A stretch of 64,000 nt of DNA. It comes from Lachnospiraceae bacterium. Its GTDB lineage: Bacteria > Bacillota > Clostridia > Lachnospirales > Lachnospiraceae. The translations under genes were made by a program, and so were the position numbers. The notes beneath the pieces were generated by a model that had not been told where the DNA came from, did not search any database, and was given only the letters and a program-made list of their open reading frames with translations. The DNA is taken from the NCBI GenBank assembly GCA_017509985.1, contig JAFWOE010000023.1, positions 1 to 64,000 on the forward strand, in the 5' to 3' direction. Below, piece after piece: positions 49,188 through 58,350 of this stretch (positions are counted from its first letter, which is position 1; every line of letters begins with the position of its first letter).

Positions 49188-50399
49188 ATGGTACGATTTG
49201 ATACTTTAGATAAAAAACCAAAACTGTACAACATTGCCGTGCTCAGCGCGGTGATGGCTGCAGTCGCTGTCTGCCTGCTCCGTTCCAATATGGAAAACAA
49301 GGCATTCGGCATCTGTCTGGCGCTGGATGTTTATCTTGCACTTGTGATCCTGCTTCTGGTCCGTGCGCTGATCCGTCAGATCCGCTATAACCCCTATTCC
49401 TACAATACGATCTATTACAACGGCTTTGCTCTCTTTCTGTTCTCGCTGCTGATAACATTTATTGTACTTGCCGTAAATGCGGCAAAAGACCCCGGAAATT
49501 ATGGATTGGAAGCGGTCATAAGCCACCTTCACAGTTCTTCCTCCTATTTCATGGTCTTCTCACTGCCATTTATTATTGTATTCTCAGCGGCGCTTTGTGT
49601 TTCAAATATTTCACTGATCCGTCACGAAGGGAAAAGGCTCGTCAATCTGCTGGGCATCATTCTTTCCGTGCTCATGGTCGGCAGTGCGCTGATCTTTATA
49701 AGGATCGATTTTTATGTCAGCGGCAGTGCACTTGAGGTCATGATCCATGAACTGGTCATGAACATATTCTATTCGCTTTATCTATACTTTGAATGCATGC
49801 TGATCGGGGCGATCGCTGCCGATATTATCTCGGCAAGGTACGAGCCCGATCCGGATAAGGATTTTCTGATTATCCTGGGCTGCGGGATCCAGAAAGACGG
49901 AAGACCGACGCCGCTGCTTCGCGGCAGGATCGACCGGGCGCTGGATTTTTACCGGCGGCAGAAGGAAAAGACCGGGAAAGAGCTGATCTTCGTTCCTTCC
50001 GGAGGACAGGGGCCGGACGAGGTGATCCCGGAAAGCGCGTCCATGAAGCAGTACCTTATGGAACAGGGGATTCCGGAAGAGCAGATCATCGAAGAAGATC
50101 AGTCTGCTGATACTTTTGAGAATATGAAGTATTCCAGAGAGAAGATCTGGGCAAAAGATCCGGGCGCGAAAGTGGCATTTTCCACGACAAACTATCACGT
50201 GTTTCGCGGCGGGCTTTATGCCCGACGGGTTAAGATGAGGGCTGTGGGCATGGGCGCGAAGACAAAATGGTATTTCTGGCCGAACGCTTCTGTCCGCGAA
50301 TTTGTCGGCCTGCTCACAGAGCACAGGGTCAAGCAGGCGGTTGTCTTTGTCAGCATCATAGCAGTCTATACGATACTGACGCTGGCAGCATACCTTTAA
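49188..50399 (+). CDS. DUF218 (YdcF/ElyC-like) membrane protein
   Basis: A 403-residue protein with about seven membrane helices in the first 220 residues and a DUF218 domain after them. The domain carries FLIILGCGIQKDGRPTPLLR, FVPSGGQGPDEVIPESASMK, DQSADTFENM and FSTTNYHVFRGG, the conserved Arg, Gly-Gly-Gln-Gly, Glu-Ser and His patterns. A last helix closes the protein. Relatives affect cell-envelope metabolism (ElyC, SanA), but their chemistry is unsettled. It seems to be translated from a leaderless message. Confidence 0.82.
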   Translation: MVRFDTLDKKPKLYNIAVLSAVMAAVAVCLLRSNMENKAFGICLALDVYLALVILLLVRALIRQIRYNPYSYNTIYYNGFALFLFSLLITFIVLAVNAAKDPGNYGLEAVISHLHSSSSYFMVFSLPFIIVFSAALCVSNISLIRHEGKRLVNLLGIILSVLMVGSALIFIRIDFYVSGSALEVMIHELVMNIFYSLYLYFECMLIGAIAADIISARYEPDPDKDFLIILGCGIQKDGRPTPLLRGRIDRALDFYRRQKEKTGKELIFVPSGGQGPDEVIPESASMKQYLMEQGIPEEQIIEEDQSADTFENMKYSREKIWAKDPGAKVAFSTTNYHVFRGGLYARRVKMRAVGMGAKTKWYFWPNASVREFVGLLTEHRVKQAVVFVSIIAVYTILTLAAYL

Positions 50400-50460
50400 A
50401 CTGTAAATAAACAGCAGCTTTTAAGCGATCGCAGAGTGATCATAAGGAGCGTAGAAAAGC

Positions 50461-51309
50461 ATGAAGATCGGACTGGTACTGGAAGGCGGAGCCATGCGCG
50501 GAATGTTTACCGCCGGCGTTCTGGATATTCTGATGGAGCATAATATTGATTTTGACGGTGCTGCGGGCGTTTCTGCCGGCGCAGTCTTCGGATGCAATTT
50601 TAAATCAAAACAGAAAGGACGTGCGATCCGCTACAACATCCGCTTTTCGAAAGACAAGCGGTACTGCTCGGTCCGTTCTCTGATAAAGACCGGTGATCTG
50701 TACGGAGCACAGTTCTGTTATGATGAGATCCCCAACCGTCTGGATAAAATGGACTATAAAGCCTACAGAGAGAACCCGATGGACTTTTATGCGGTCTGCA
50801 CCGATGTTCAAACCGGAAAGGCGGTTTATCCGAATTTAAAATCCCTGGAAGGGAACGGGATGAGGTGGCTCCGGGCATCGGCTTCCCTCCCCGGAGTATC
50901 ACGGCCTGTTAAGATCGGCGACGGGGAATATCTGGACGGAGGCCTGGCCGATTCCATTCCTCTGGAATTCATGCAGAAGCAGGGATTCGAAAAGAATGTG
51001 ATCGTCCTTACCCGGCCGGAGGGCTATGTGAAAAAGCAGGACGGCGGTACAAGGTTTATGACCCGCTTCGTCAGAAACTATCCGAATCTTGTCAGAACGA
51101 TGCTGGACCGCCATATTATGTACAATGACGAACTGGAATATGTCCGGGAAGAAGAGAAAAAAGGCAGAGTCTTTGTGATCCGCCCCGAAGAGGCGCTTCC
51201 GGTTAAGAAAACCGAACACAATCCCAAAAAACTCCGGATAGCATACAATATCGGACGGAAAACCATGCTGGATCAGCTGGAGGAACTGAAGGCTTTTCTG
51301 AAGGAATAG
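50461..51309 (+). CDS. patatin-like phospholipase family protein
   Basis: A 282-residue patatin-family hydrolase. LVLEGGAMRGMFTAGVLDIL is the glycine-rich oxyanion region, AAGVSAGAVFG the GxSxG nucleophile and YLDGGLADSIP the DGG catalytic aspartate. A Ser-Asp dyad is therefore complete. It resembles the RssA/YjjU group acting on lipids inside the cell. It starts behind AAGGAG. Inverted repeat AAGCGG/CCGCTT (51316-51339) follows the stop but lacks a clear T run. Confidence 0.88.
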   Translation: MKIGLVLEGGAMRGMFTAGVLDILMEHNIDFDGAAGVSAGAVFGCNFKSKQKGRAIRYNIRFSKDKRYCSVRSLIKTGDLYGAQFCYDEIPNRLDKMDYKAYRENPMDFYAVCTDVQTGKAVYPNLKSLEGNGMRWLRASASLPGVSRPVKIGDGEYLDGGLADSIPLEFMQKQGFEKNVIVLTRPEGYVKKQDGGTRFMTRFVRNYPNLVRTMLDRHIMYNDELEYVREEEKKGRVFVIRPEEALPVKKTEHNPKKLRIAYNIGRKTMLDQLEELKAFLKE

Positions 51310-51437
51310 ACAGTTAAGCGGAGTTAAAGTGCCCCGCTTTAAACAGCGTTCCCTGCCTGAATTCCGGTATGCCGTAAGAAATGTCTCCTTTTATCTGTAA
51401 GTTGTAAAATGTACAGAATAAAGGGGCATTTTTTTCG

Positions 51438-51466
51438 TTGCGGAAAATACGGATTCCACCTATAAT
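51438..51466 (+). promoter_or_regulatory. promoter of the transhydrogenase operon
   Basis: TTGCGG (51438-51443) and TATAAT (51461-51466) are 17 bases apart, about 60 bases before the first start codon. Confidence 0.55.
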
Positions 51467-51526
51467 AAAAATATAAAATTACATATCGGAAACAGAGTGG
51501 ATTGTATCATATGGAGGCCAGAATAT

Positions 51527-52027
51527 ATGAGCGAATGTTGCTGTGCTAACAAAACAAGCGATCTGTCTCTGCTTGATGATGTAATGGAGAAATATGCATC
51601 GGTCGAGGGCAGTCTGATCACCATCCTGCAGCATGCGCAGGAGATCTACGGATACCTTCCTATTGATGTCATCTATTACGTTGCCGGCAGAACAGGAAAC
51701 TCACCTGCGAAGGTCATGGGTGTCGCGACCTTCTATACCCAGTTCCGGCTGCAGCCGGTCGGAAAACACCTTATCATGCTGTGCAAAGGCACGGCCTGTC
51801 ATGTCAACGGCGCGAACAGCATTGAAAAAGCGATCTGCGAAGAGCTGAAGATCAAAGACGGAGGCACTACGGAAGACGGACTTTTTACACTCAAAACGGT
51901 TGCCTGCCTGGGATGCTGCTCGCTTTCTCCGGTCATGATGATCGGCGAGGAAACATACGGATCTCTTACACCGGCGAAAGCGGTCGAGATCCTTGGTGAT
52001 ATTCGGGCAAAGGAGGCGGCACAATGA
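51527..52027 (+). CDS. nuoE: NuoE-type [2Fe-2S] subunit of an electron-bifurcating transhydrogenase
   Basis: A 166-residue thioredoxin-like ferredoxin subunit (NuoE/HndA/HydC family). The cluster ligands are CKGTAC and CLGCC. The ATG at 51527 is nine bases from GGAGG; an upstream in-frame GTG at 51497 is not supported. The gene overlaps the next by four bases. It is not part of complex I: no other nuo genes are present. The three-gene set matches the Sporomusa-type Nfn (Stn) complex, where this subunit relays electrons to or from the NADH site. Confidence 0.88.
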   Translation: MSECCCANKTSDLSLLDDVMEKYASVEGSLITILQHAQEIYGYLPIDVIYYVAGRTGNSPAKVMGVATFYTQFRLQPVGKHLIMLCKGTACHVNGANSIEKAICEELKIKDGGTTEDGLFTLKTVACLGCCSLSPVMMIGEETYGSLTPAKAVEILGDIRAKEAAQ

Positions 52028-53772
52028 TGAAAGCGATCGTCGGAGAAGGCAGCTGCGGACTCGCAGCGGGAGCCGGAAAAGTATATGCTGCCCTTGAGGC
52101 CAGAAACACCGGCAAATATGAGATGGGCGTAACGGGATGCATCGGCATGTGCTTCCTGGAGCCTATTGTGGACATTTATGAAGGAAAAGAACTGAAGCAG
52201 CGGCTGGTCCGCGTAACGGAAGGCGACGCGGAAGATATCGCCGCCGCAATGGAGAGCGGAGATCTTTCGGGCGTGGAAAGGCTCTTTATTCAGGATGAGG
52301 ACGCGGATTTCCTGAACCAGCAGACGCGTATCGCCTTAAGGCACTGCGGACTGATCGATCCCACAAGCATTGACGCCTATATTGAGGAAGGCGGTTATGA
52401 GGCGATACGGAAGGTCCTGACGACCATGACCCCGGAAGAAGTTATTGAAGAGATCAAGATCTCAGGTCTGGCCGGACGAGGCGGAGCAGGTTTCCCGACC
52501 TGGTTCAAGTGGAATGCCTGCCGCCAGGCTGCGGGCGAGCCCAAGTACCTTATCTGCAACGCGGATGAAGGCGACCCCGGCGCGTTCATGGACCGTGCCG
52601 TTATCGAGTCCGATCCCCACAACCTCATCGAAGGCATGCTGGTAGGCGCTTATGCGATCGGTGCAGCCGAGATGGTCGTTTACGTCCGTGCGGAGTACCC
52701 GCTGGCGATCGTCCGTCTGGAGAAGGCGATCGCTCAGGCAAGGGAAAAGGGCTTCTTAGGTGAAAATATCATGGGAACCGGCTTTTCCTGTGACATGCGC
52801 ATCAAGGCCGGCGCAGGCGCCTTTGTCTGCGGTGAAGAAACAGCCCTGATCGCTTCCCTGGAAGGCAAGCGCGGTATGCCCAGACTGAAACCGCCGTTCC
52901 CCGCGAACAGCGGCTATAACCTTAAACCTTCGAACATCAACAACGTGGAGACCTACGCGAACGTCGCATGGATCATGACCAACGGCGGAGCCGCTTTCTC
53001 GGCTATGGGTACCGAGAACAGCAAGGGCACGAAGGTATTTGCACTTACCGGTAAGGTAAAGCGCGGCGGACTGGTTGAGATCCCGATGGGCAAGACCCTG
53101 CGCGATGTTATCTTCGGCATCGGCGGCGGCATCCGGGAAGACAAGGAGTTCAAGGCCGTTCAGATGGGCGGACCTTCCGGCGGATGTATCCCGGCATCGC
53201 TTCTGGATACGGTCATCGATTATAAAGCCCTGGCGGCTACCGGAGCGATCATGGGCTCCGGCGGTATGGTCGTTATGGACAGCTCCACCTGCATGGTGGA
53301 AATGACGAGATTCTTCCTCAATTTCACGACGAATGAAAGCTGCGGCAAGTGCGTACCGTGCCGTCTGGGCACAAAGCGCATGCACGAGATCCTCACGAGG
53401 ATCGTCAGCGGAGAAGGAAAGGAAGGCGACATTGAGCTTCTCGAAGAACTCTGCCTTGCGATCAAGGACGGAGCGCTCTGCGGACTCGGACAAACGGCCC
53501 CGAACCCGGTTCTGACCACGATCCGGTATTTCCGCGACGAGTATGAAGAGCATATCAAAAACAAGAAATGTCCGGCTAAGGAGTGCACGGAACTCCTGCA
53601 GTACAGGATCGTGGAAGACGCCTGCAAGGGCTGTACCGCCTGCGCACGGAAGTGCCCGGTCCAGTGCATTTCCGGAGAAGCCAAGAAGCCCCATGTCATC
53701 GACCAGAGCAAGTGCATCAAGTGCGGCAACTGTATTGCTACATGCCGCTTCGATGCGATCGTCGTGGAGTAA
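52024..53772 (+). CDS. nuoF: NuoF-type NADH-binding flavoprotein subunit with extra ferredoxin domains
   Basis: A 582-residue subunit of the NuoF/HydB/HndC type. An N-terminal thioredoxin-like segment carries GSCGL and GCIGMC. GLAGRGGAGFPTWFKW and NADEGDPGAFMDR bind NADH and FMN. ESCGKCVPCRLGT binds a [4Fe-4S] cluster. The C-terminus adds two ferredoxin-type clusters (CKGCTACARKCPVQC and CIKCGNCIATC). In bifurcating hydrogenases and Stn/Nfn complexes this subunit oxidises NADH and holds the bifurcation machinery. Overlap with nuoE by four bases indicates coupled translation. Confidence 0.9.
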   Translation: MMKAIVGEGSCGLAAGAGKVYAALEARNTGKYEMGVTGCIGMCFLEPIVDIYEGKELKQRLVRVTEGDAEDIAAAMESGDLSGVERLFIQDEDADFLNQQTRIALRHCGLIDPTSIDAYIEEGGYEAIRKVLTTMTPEEVIEEIKISGLAGRGGAGFPTWFKWNACRQAAGEPKYLICNADEGDPGAFMDRAVIESDPHNLIEGMLVGAYAIGAAEMVVYVRAEYPLAIVRLEKAIAQAREKGFLGENIMGTGFSCDMRIKAGAGAFVCGEETALIASLEGKRGMPRLKPPFPANSGYNLKPSNINNVETYANVAWIMTNGGAAFSAMGTENSKGTKVFALTGKVKRGGLVEIPMGKTLRDVIFGIGGGIREDKEFKAVQMGGPSGGCIPASLLDTVIDYKALAATGAIMGSGGMVVMDSSTCMVEMTRFFLNFTTNESCGKCVPCRLGTKRMHEILTRIVSGEGKEGDIELLEELCLAIKDGALCGLGQTAPNPVLTTIRYFRDEYEEHIKNKKCPAKECTELLQYRIVEDACKGCTACARKCPVQCISGEAKKPHVIDQSKCIKCGNCIATCRFDAIVVE

Positions 53773-53784
53773 GGGGGTGCGAAT

Positions 53785-55821
53785 ATGAGCGATACGATCA
53801 AAATCACAATTAACGGCATTGAGTGCGAAGGCGCGAAGGGGGAGACCATCCTTTCGATCGCGACGAGAAACGGGATCGAGATCCCCAATCTCTGCCATAA
53901 CGAAGAAGTTAAAGTTTACGGCGCATGCTCTCTCTGCGTAGTGGAAGGCGAAGGAATGCCGAAGCTCATGAGAGCCTGTGCGACCATCCCGCAGGACGGA
54001 TGGAAAGTCAGCTCGGAGACCCCGAGGGCAAAACAGTCCAGAAAGATCGCACTGGAGCTTCTGATGTGTGACCACGAGGGCGACTGCAAGGGACCGTGTT
54101 CCCTGGAGTGCCCTGCCGGGACGGACTGCCAGGCCTATGTAAAACAGATCGCCCTGGGCAACGATAAAGAAGCGGTCCGGATTATTAAAGAAAAGCTGCC
54201 GCTGCCCGCCTCGATCGGACGTGTATGTCCGCATCCCTGCGAGACGAAGTGCCGGCGCCAGCATGTTGAGGAGCCGATCTCCATAGCATTCCTGAAATAC
54301 TTTGCGGCGGACAACGATCTGAAATCCGGCGACACCTTCCGTCCGGAAGTTGCCGCACCCACAGGAAAGACTGTCGGCATCATCGGCGGCGGACCTGCCG
54401 GTCTGACTGCAGCTTATTTCCTGGCAGTCAAAGGCCATAAAGTCACCGTTTTCGATGCCATGCCGAAGATGGGCGGTATGCTTCGCTACGGTATTCCGGA
54501 GTATCGTCTGCCGAAGGCAGTCCTCGACCGCGAGATCGCCGAGATCGAAGCACTCGGCGTGGAATTAAAGAACGATTACAGGATCGGCCGCGATATTTCC
54601 TACGCGGATTTCAAAGCACAGTTTGACGCGACCCTGATCGCGATCGGTGCATGGACCAGTTCCGGCGTAGGCTGCCCCGGTGAAAAAGACACAGAAGGCG
54701 TATTCGGAGGCATCGATTTCCTTCGTGCAGTCAGTCTTGGAAACCGGCCTGAGATCGGGGACAGCGTTGTGATCGTCGGCGGCGGAAATACCGCGATGGA
54801 TGCCTGCCGTACCGCGGTCCGTGTCGGTGCGAAAAACGTCTATGTTGTATACCGTCGTACCGAAGCCGAAATGCCGGCGGAACAGGTCGAGATCGACGAA
54901 GCGAGAGAAGAAGGCGTGGAATTCAAATTCCTGCGCAACCCCGCGGAGATCATCAGTGAGAACGGCCATGTCGCCAAAGTAAAGCTGCAGGTCATGGAGC
55001 TCGGAGAGCCCGATGCTTCCGGCAGAAGGGCACCGGTCCCGGTAGAAGACGAATTTGAGACGATCGAAGTATCTTCCGTGATCGCTGCGATCGGCCAGAA
55101 AGTCAATCCGGCCGGATTTGAAGGCGTTGAACTGAATAAGAAGGGCATCATTGCCGCGGATGAGGCGACCTTCCGGACTTCGGAAGAAGGCGTTTTCGCA
55201 GTCGGTGACGCGACAAACAAGGGCGCCGGAATCGCGATCGCCGCGATCGGCGAGGCGAACAAGGCTGCCGGCGTGATCGATTCCTATCTGAACGGGGAGA
55301 TCATTCCTTACAAGGCTCCCTTTGTTTCAAAGAGAGAGGCAGAAGATATTGACTTCACGATCTATGATAAGAGATCACGCATCCGCATGCCGCAGCTTTC
55401 TCCGGAGGAGCGGAAGACCAACTTTAAGGAGGTCAATCTGGGCTTTGATGAGAAAGAGGCAAGAGAGGAAGCAAAACGCTGCCTGGAGTGCGGCTGCTGG
55501 GATTACGACGACTGCCGCCTGATCAAGGCTGCCAACAGCTGCGATATCTGTCCTTCCAGACTGAAGGGTGAAAAGCACAGTCGTTTCGTGGAGCAGAAGC
55601 TTGTTTCGATCGAGCGTGATCAGGGCAAATGCATCCTCTGCGGCCTGTGCGTCCGCGTCTGCGACGAGGTCGTCGGCAAGGGCCTTCTGGACTTTGTCGG
55701 AAGGGGCTTCGGCACGGTGATCAAGCCGGAATTCAATTCTCCGGAAATGATCGCGGTCTGCAAAGACTGCCACAAGTGTGCCGAGATGTGTCCGACCGGT
55801 GCGCTGAAGATCATCGGATAA
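53785..55821 (+). CDS. GltD/NfnB-like flavoprotein fused to [2Fe-2S] and [4Fe-4S] domains
   Basis: A 678-residue fusion. Residues 1-80 are a NuoG-type [2Fe-2S] domain (NLCHNEEVKVYGACSLCVVE). A cysteine-rich GltD-like region follows (CPHPCETKCRR), then a two-site pyridine nucleotide oxidoreductase with VGIIGGGPAGLTAAYFLA for FAD and VVIVGGGNTAMDACRTA for NAD(P)H. The last 90 residues hold [4Fe-4S] motifs CILCGLCVRVC and CKDCHKCAEMC. No hydrogenase H-cluster is present. This is the expected third subunit (StnC-like) of a ferredoxin- and NADP-linked transhydrogenase. It follows nuoF by 12 bases and ends at a terminator. Confidence 0.88.
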   Translation: MSDTIKITINGIECEGAKGETILSIATRNGIEIPNLCHNEEVKVYGACSLCVVEGEGMPKLMRACATIPQDGWKVSSETPRAKQSRKIALELLMCDHEGDCKGPCSLECPAGTDCQAYVKQIALGNDKEAVRIIKEKLPLPASIGRVCPHPCETKCRRQHVEEPISIAFLKYFAADNDLKSGDTFRPEVAAPTGKTVGIIGGGPAGLTAAYFLAVKGHKVTVFDAMPKMGGMLRYGIPEYRLPKAVLDREIAEIEALGVELKNDYRIGRDISYADFKAQFDATLIAIGAWTSSGVGCPGEKDTEGVFGGIDFLRAVSLGNRPEIGDSVVIVGGGNTAMDACRTAVRVGAKNVYVVYRRTEAEMPAEQVEIDEAREEGVEFKFLRNPAEIISENGHVAKVKLQVMELGEPDASGRRAPVPVEDEFETIEVSSVIAAIGQKVNPAGFEGVELNKKGIIAADEATFRTSEEGVFAVGDATNKGAGIAIAAIGEANKAAGVIDSYLNGEIIPYKAPFVSKREAEDIDFTIYDKRSRIRMPQLSPEERKTNFKEVNLGFDEKEAREEAKRCLECGCWDYDDCRLIKAANSCDICPSRLKGEKHSRFVEQKLVSIERDQGKCILCGLCVRVCDEVVGKGLLDFVGRGFGTVIKPEFNSPEMIAVCKDCHKCAEMCPTGALKIIG

Positions 55822-55850
55822 GTCATCCTGCAGGAAATACAGTTTTCATG

Positions 55851-55883
55851 AAGGCCGCGGAGAGTTATCTCTGCGGCCTTTTG
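55851..55883 (+). terminator. rho-independent terminator
   Basis: AAGGCCGCGGAGA (55851-55863) pairs with TCTCTGCGGCCTT (55868-55880) around a GTTA loop, with a short T tail. It closes the transhydrogenase operon. Confidence 0.85.
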
Positions 55884-55975
55884 AATGCAGGGAAAACCGC
55901 CGGATGAATTCCGGATATGGTATAATAAACATACAGACCTGCAGTGCCGTCGGGACAACACTTGAGGAGGAGACT

Positions 55976-56767
55976 ATGAAGATTGCGGTTTTAACAGAGA
56001 ATACAGCCTGTTCGCCGGAATTCGGGTGCGAGCATGGACTGAGTCTTTATATTGAAGCGTGTGGACACCGGCTGCTGTTTGATTCCGGACAGTCGGGGCT
56101 GTTTGCCGGCAATGCGAAAATTCTGGGGATCGATCTGGAAAGTGCGGATACGGCTGTCCTCTCCCACGGTCATTATGATCACGGCGGCGGTCTGGAACGG
56201 TTTCTGGAGATCAATAAAAAAGCCCGGGTTTATATGAATATTCATGCGTTTGAAGGACATTTCGGGGGAGACGGACGCAATATCGGACTGGATCCGGGCC
56301 TGAAGGAATCGGACAGGATTGAGTATACGGATAAAGAAACAGAATTATTTGACGGGGCAGTTCTTTTCCCGGCCGGAGGGCACGGGCTGGCTTATCCGGT
56401 GGACAGCAGCGGATTAAAAACTGTAAGGAACGGTTCGCTTCTTCCGGAAGATTTTATTCACGAACAATACCTTCTGATCAAAGAGAACGGAAGACAGATC
56501 CTGATCAGCGGCTGTTCGCATCGCGGGATCTTAAATATCATGAACCGCTTTGCACCGGATGTTCTGATCGGGGGATTCCATTTTATGAATATACCGACAG
56601 AAGGGGAAGGGGCCGAAAGGCTGAATTATGCAGCAAATGAGCTGATGCAGTATAATACCCGGTATTATACCGGCCACTGCACCGGACGGGAGCAGTTTGA
56701 TTTTCTGAAGAAGATCATGGGAGACAGGATAGAATACATTTCCGCGGGGATGAGATTTGAGCTGTAG
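55976..56767 (+). CDS. MBL-fold hydrolase (MptA/dihydropterin-phosphate-synthase-like)
   Basis: A 263-residue metallo-beta-lactamase-fold protein. LSHGHYDHGGGLERF is the full zinc motif, ISGCSHRGILNIM and TGHCTGREQF supply later ligands. This arrangement is typical of the group annotated as ribofuranosylaminobenzene phosphate synthase-like proteins, which are widespread in anaerobes and mostly uncharacterised. The ATG at 55976 follows GAGGAGGAG; a longer frame to 55904 crosses the promoter-like region and is not used. Confidence 0.82.
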   Translation: MKIAVLTENTACSPEFGCEHGLSLYIEACGHRLLFDSGQSGLFAGNAKILGIDLESADTAVLSHGHYDHGGGLERFLEINKKARVYMNIHAFEGHFGGDGRNIGLDPGLKESDRIEYTDKETELFDGAVLFPAGGHGLAYPVDSSGLKTVRNGSLLPEDFIHEQYLLIKENGRQILISGCSHRGILNIMNRFAPDVLIGGFHFMNIPTEGEGAERLNYAANELMQYNTRYYTGHCTGREQFDFLKKIMGDRIEYISAGMRFEL

Positions 56768-57605
56768 GCAGTTCCCTCAAAAAGAAAGAAAAAGAAAGCA
56801 GAAGGGAGCCGCTGCGGCTGTCCTGCTTTTTCTTGCGTTTAGTCTGGCTCTGCTCCTGAACGGCTGCAGCCGGGACACGTCCGGCTTTCGGCAGGAAGAC
56901 AAAAAGGAAACGGAAGCGGCTGCGGCTTCGGAACTATCAGCGGAAGGCATCAGTACCGCCTCGTACAGCAGTTCGGCACTCCCGGATGATAATGACAGCC
57001 AATCTTTTGAAGAATTTGTTTTCCCGGAGTATGCCGGAGAGCCGTTTGTCATTTTGAATAATAATGTCCCGGATTTTTCAAAAGAAGATCTTGCCTCCGT
57101 TACCGGGGAGAATTATTCCGATCTGGACTCTTTGGGCCGCTGCGGAAAGGCTGAAGCACGGCTGGAACGTTCCATGATGCCCCGGGAGGAACGCGGTGAG
57201 ATCGGAGATATAAGGCCGTCCGGCTGGAATCAGGAAAAATATCCGGGACTGGTGGATTCCGAACCTCCGTTCCTTTACAACCGCTGTCATCTTATAGCGT
57301 ACGGACTCACCGGCCAGAATGCCAACGAAAGGAACCTGATCACCGGCACCCGGTATCTGAACATGGAAGGGATGCTGCCGTTCGAAAGGCAGGTCATTTA
57401 TCATCTGTACCGTCCGGGTGTGCATGTCCTGTATCGTGTCACGCCGCGCTTTTGCGGAGATGAACTTGTGGCCCGAGGCGTCGAGATGGAGGCCTGGTCC
57501 ATAGAAGATGACGGAGCCGGACTGAGCTTTCATGTCTATGTCTTCAATGTCCAGCCCGGCGTGGAGATCGATTATGCAGACGGCTCCAGCCGCCGTATCG
57601 AATGA
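56757..57605 (+). CDS. DNA/RNA non-specific endonuclease, lipoprotein
   Basis: A 282-residue secreted nuclease. A basic start (KERKRKQKG) leads to a membrane segment and the lipobox LLLNGC (Cys37), then a Ser/Glu-rich linker to about residue 90. The nuclease domain has YNRCHLIAYGLTGQNANERN followed by LITGTRYLNMEGM, the His-Asn pattern of the EndA/NucA beta-beta-alpha metal fold. RCHLIAY differs slightly from the usual DRGHL. It starts with TTG and overlaps the previous gene by 11 bases. It probably degrades nucleic acid outside the cell for nutrients or uptake. Confidence 0.85.
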   Translation: MSCRQFPQKERKRKQKGAAAAVLLFLAFSLALLLNGCSRDTSGFRQEDKKETEAAAASELSAEGISTASYSSSALPDDNDSQSFEEFVFPEYAGEPFVILNNNVPDFSKEDLASVTGENYSDLDSLGRCGKAEARLERSMMPREERGEIGDIRPSGWNQEKYPGLVDSEPPFLYNRCHLIAYGLTGQNANERNLITGTRYLNMEGMLPFERQVIYHLYRPGVHVLYRVTPRFCGDELVARGVEMEAWSIEDDGAGLSFHVYVFNVQPGVEIDYADGSSRRIE

Positions 57606-57650
57606 GTACTGAAAACAGAAAACTGGTTTTATTCGGGATGGTCTGAACCT

Positions 57651-58325
57651 ATGGGGTTTAAAGAATTTTTATTCGGCGATAAGACAGCGGATACGCTTCT
57701 TGTCCAGATGGTGGATGATCACGATCTGGAGTTTATCGGGAGGGAAGTATCTTTTATCCGTGAATTGTCGGACGGAAAGGATTTCTGTCTTAAAGCTTTT
57801 CGGGTAAACAGCTGGAACCGGGACCTTTCGCCCTGGCCGGCACCGGCGGTGTTCGGCAGCGAGGGATTCGGCGGCGGGGCAGCCGAAACGCTGGACTGCC
57901 TTCTGAAAGCAATACCGGATCGGAACGATACGGCCGGGATGAAAGAAGACGGATCCAAAGGATATCAGAGGATCTTCATCGGCGGATATTCCCTGGCCGG
58001 CCTTTTTGCACTCTGGGCAGGATATAATACCGACCGCTTTTCCGGGATCGCAGCCGCCTCGCCTTCGGTATGGTTTCCGGGGTTTACGGATTACATGGGC
58101 AGGAACACGCTTTATGCAGAATCCGTCTATTTAAGCCTCGGGGACAGGGAGGAAAAAACGAAAAACCCGGTCATGGCCCGGGTAGGAGATGCGGTCAGGG
58201 CAGGATACGCCCAAATCAAATCCGAAGGGAAAGACTGTATACTGGAGTGGAATCAGGGAAATCATTTTAAGGAACCGGATCTTCGCACCGCGAAAGCCTT
58301 TGCCTGGCTGATGAACCGGAAATGA
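57651..58325 (+). CDS. alpha/beta hydrolase-fold esterase-like protein
   Basis: A 224-residue protein with the esterase nucleophile elbow FIGGYSLAGLFALWA, the following AAASPSVWFPGF strand and LSLGDREEK, and a late His in QGNHFKEPD. That gives a Ser, Asp/Glu, His set as in putative esterases of the Fes/IroE type. It starts with ATG without a strong ribosome binding site. It converges on the sugar kinase gene 25 bases away. The substrate is unknown. Confidence 0.75.
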   Translation: MGFKEFLFGDKTADTLLVQMVDDHDLEFIGREVSFIRELSDGKDFCLKAFRVNSWNRDLSPWPAPAVFGSEGFGGGAAETLDCLLKAIPDRNDTAGMKEDGSKGYQRIFIGGYSLAGLFALWAGYNTDRFSGIAAASPSVWFPGFTDYMGRNTLYAESVYLSLGDREEKTKNPVMARVGDAVRAGYAQIKSEGKDCILEWNQGNHFKEPDLRTAKAFAWLMNRK

Positions 58326-58350
58326 GCCGGAAAATGTGAAAGACAGCCGT

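Noticed and set aside
51310-51437. Attenuator formed by TGCCCC and a distant GGGGCA followed by T's
   Set aside because: The arms are only six bases long and over 80 bases apart, and the downstream element lies before the predicted promoter of the next operon.
51527-53772. Complex I or bifurcating hydrogenase
   Set aside because: No other nuo genes and no H-cluster subunit are present. The third gene is a GltD/NfnB-like flavoprotein, which fits a transhydrogenase.
52756-54438. 560-codon minus-strand frame across the transhydrogenase genes
   Set aside because: It runs antisense through two genes with clear iron-sulfur and flavin motifs and shows low-complexity composition.
53785-55821. Glutamate synthase small subunit
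   Set aside because: The GltD-like core is present, but the added [2Fe-2S] and C-terminal [4Fe-4S] domains, the neighbours and the absence of gltB point to an electron-transfer complex.
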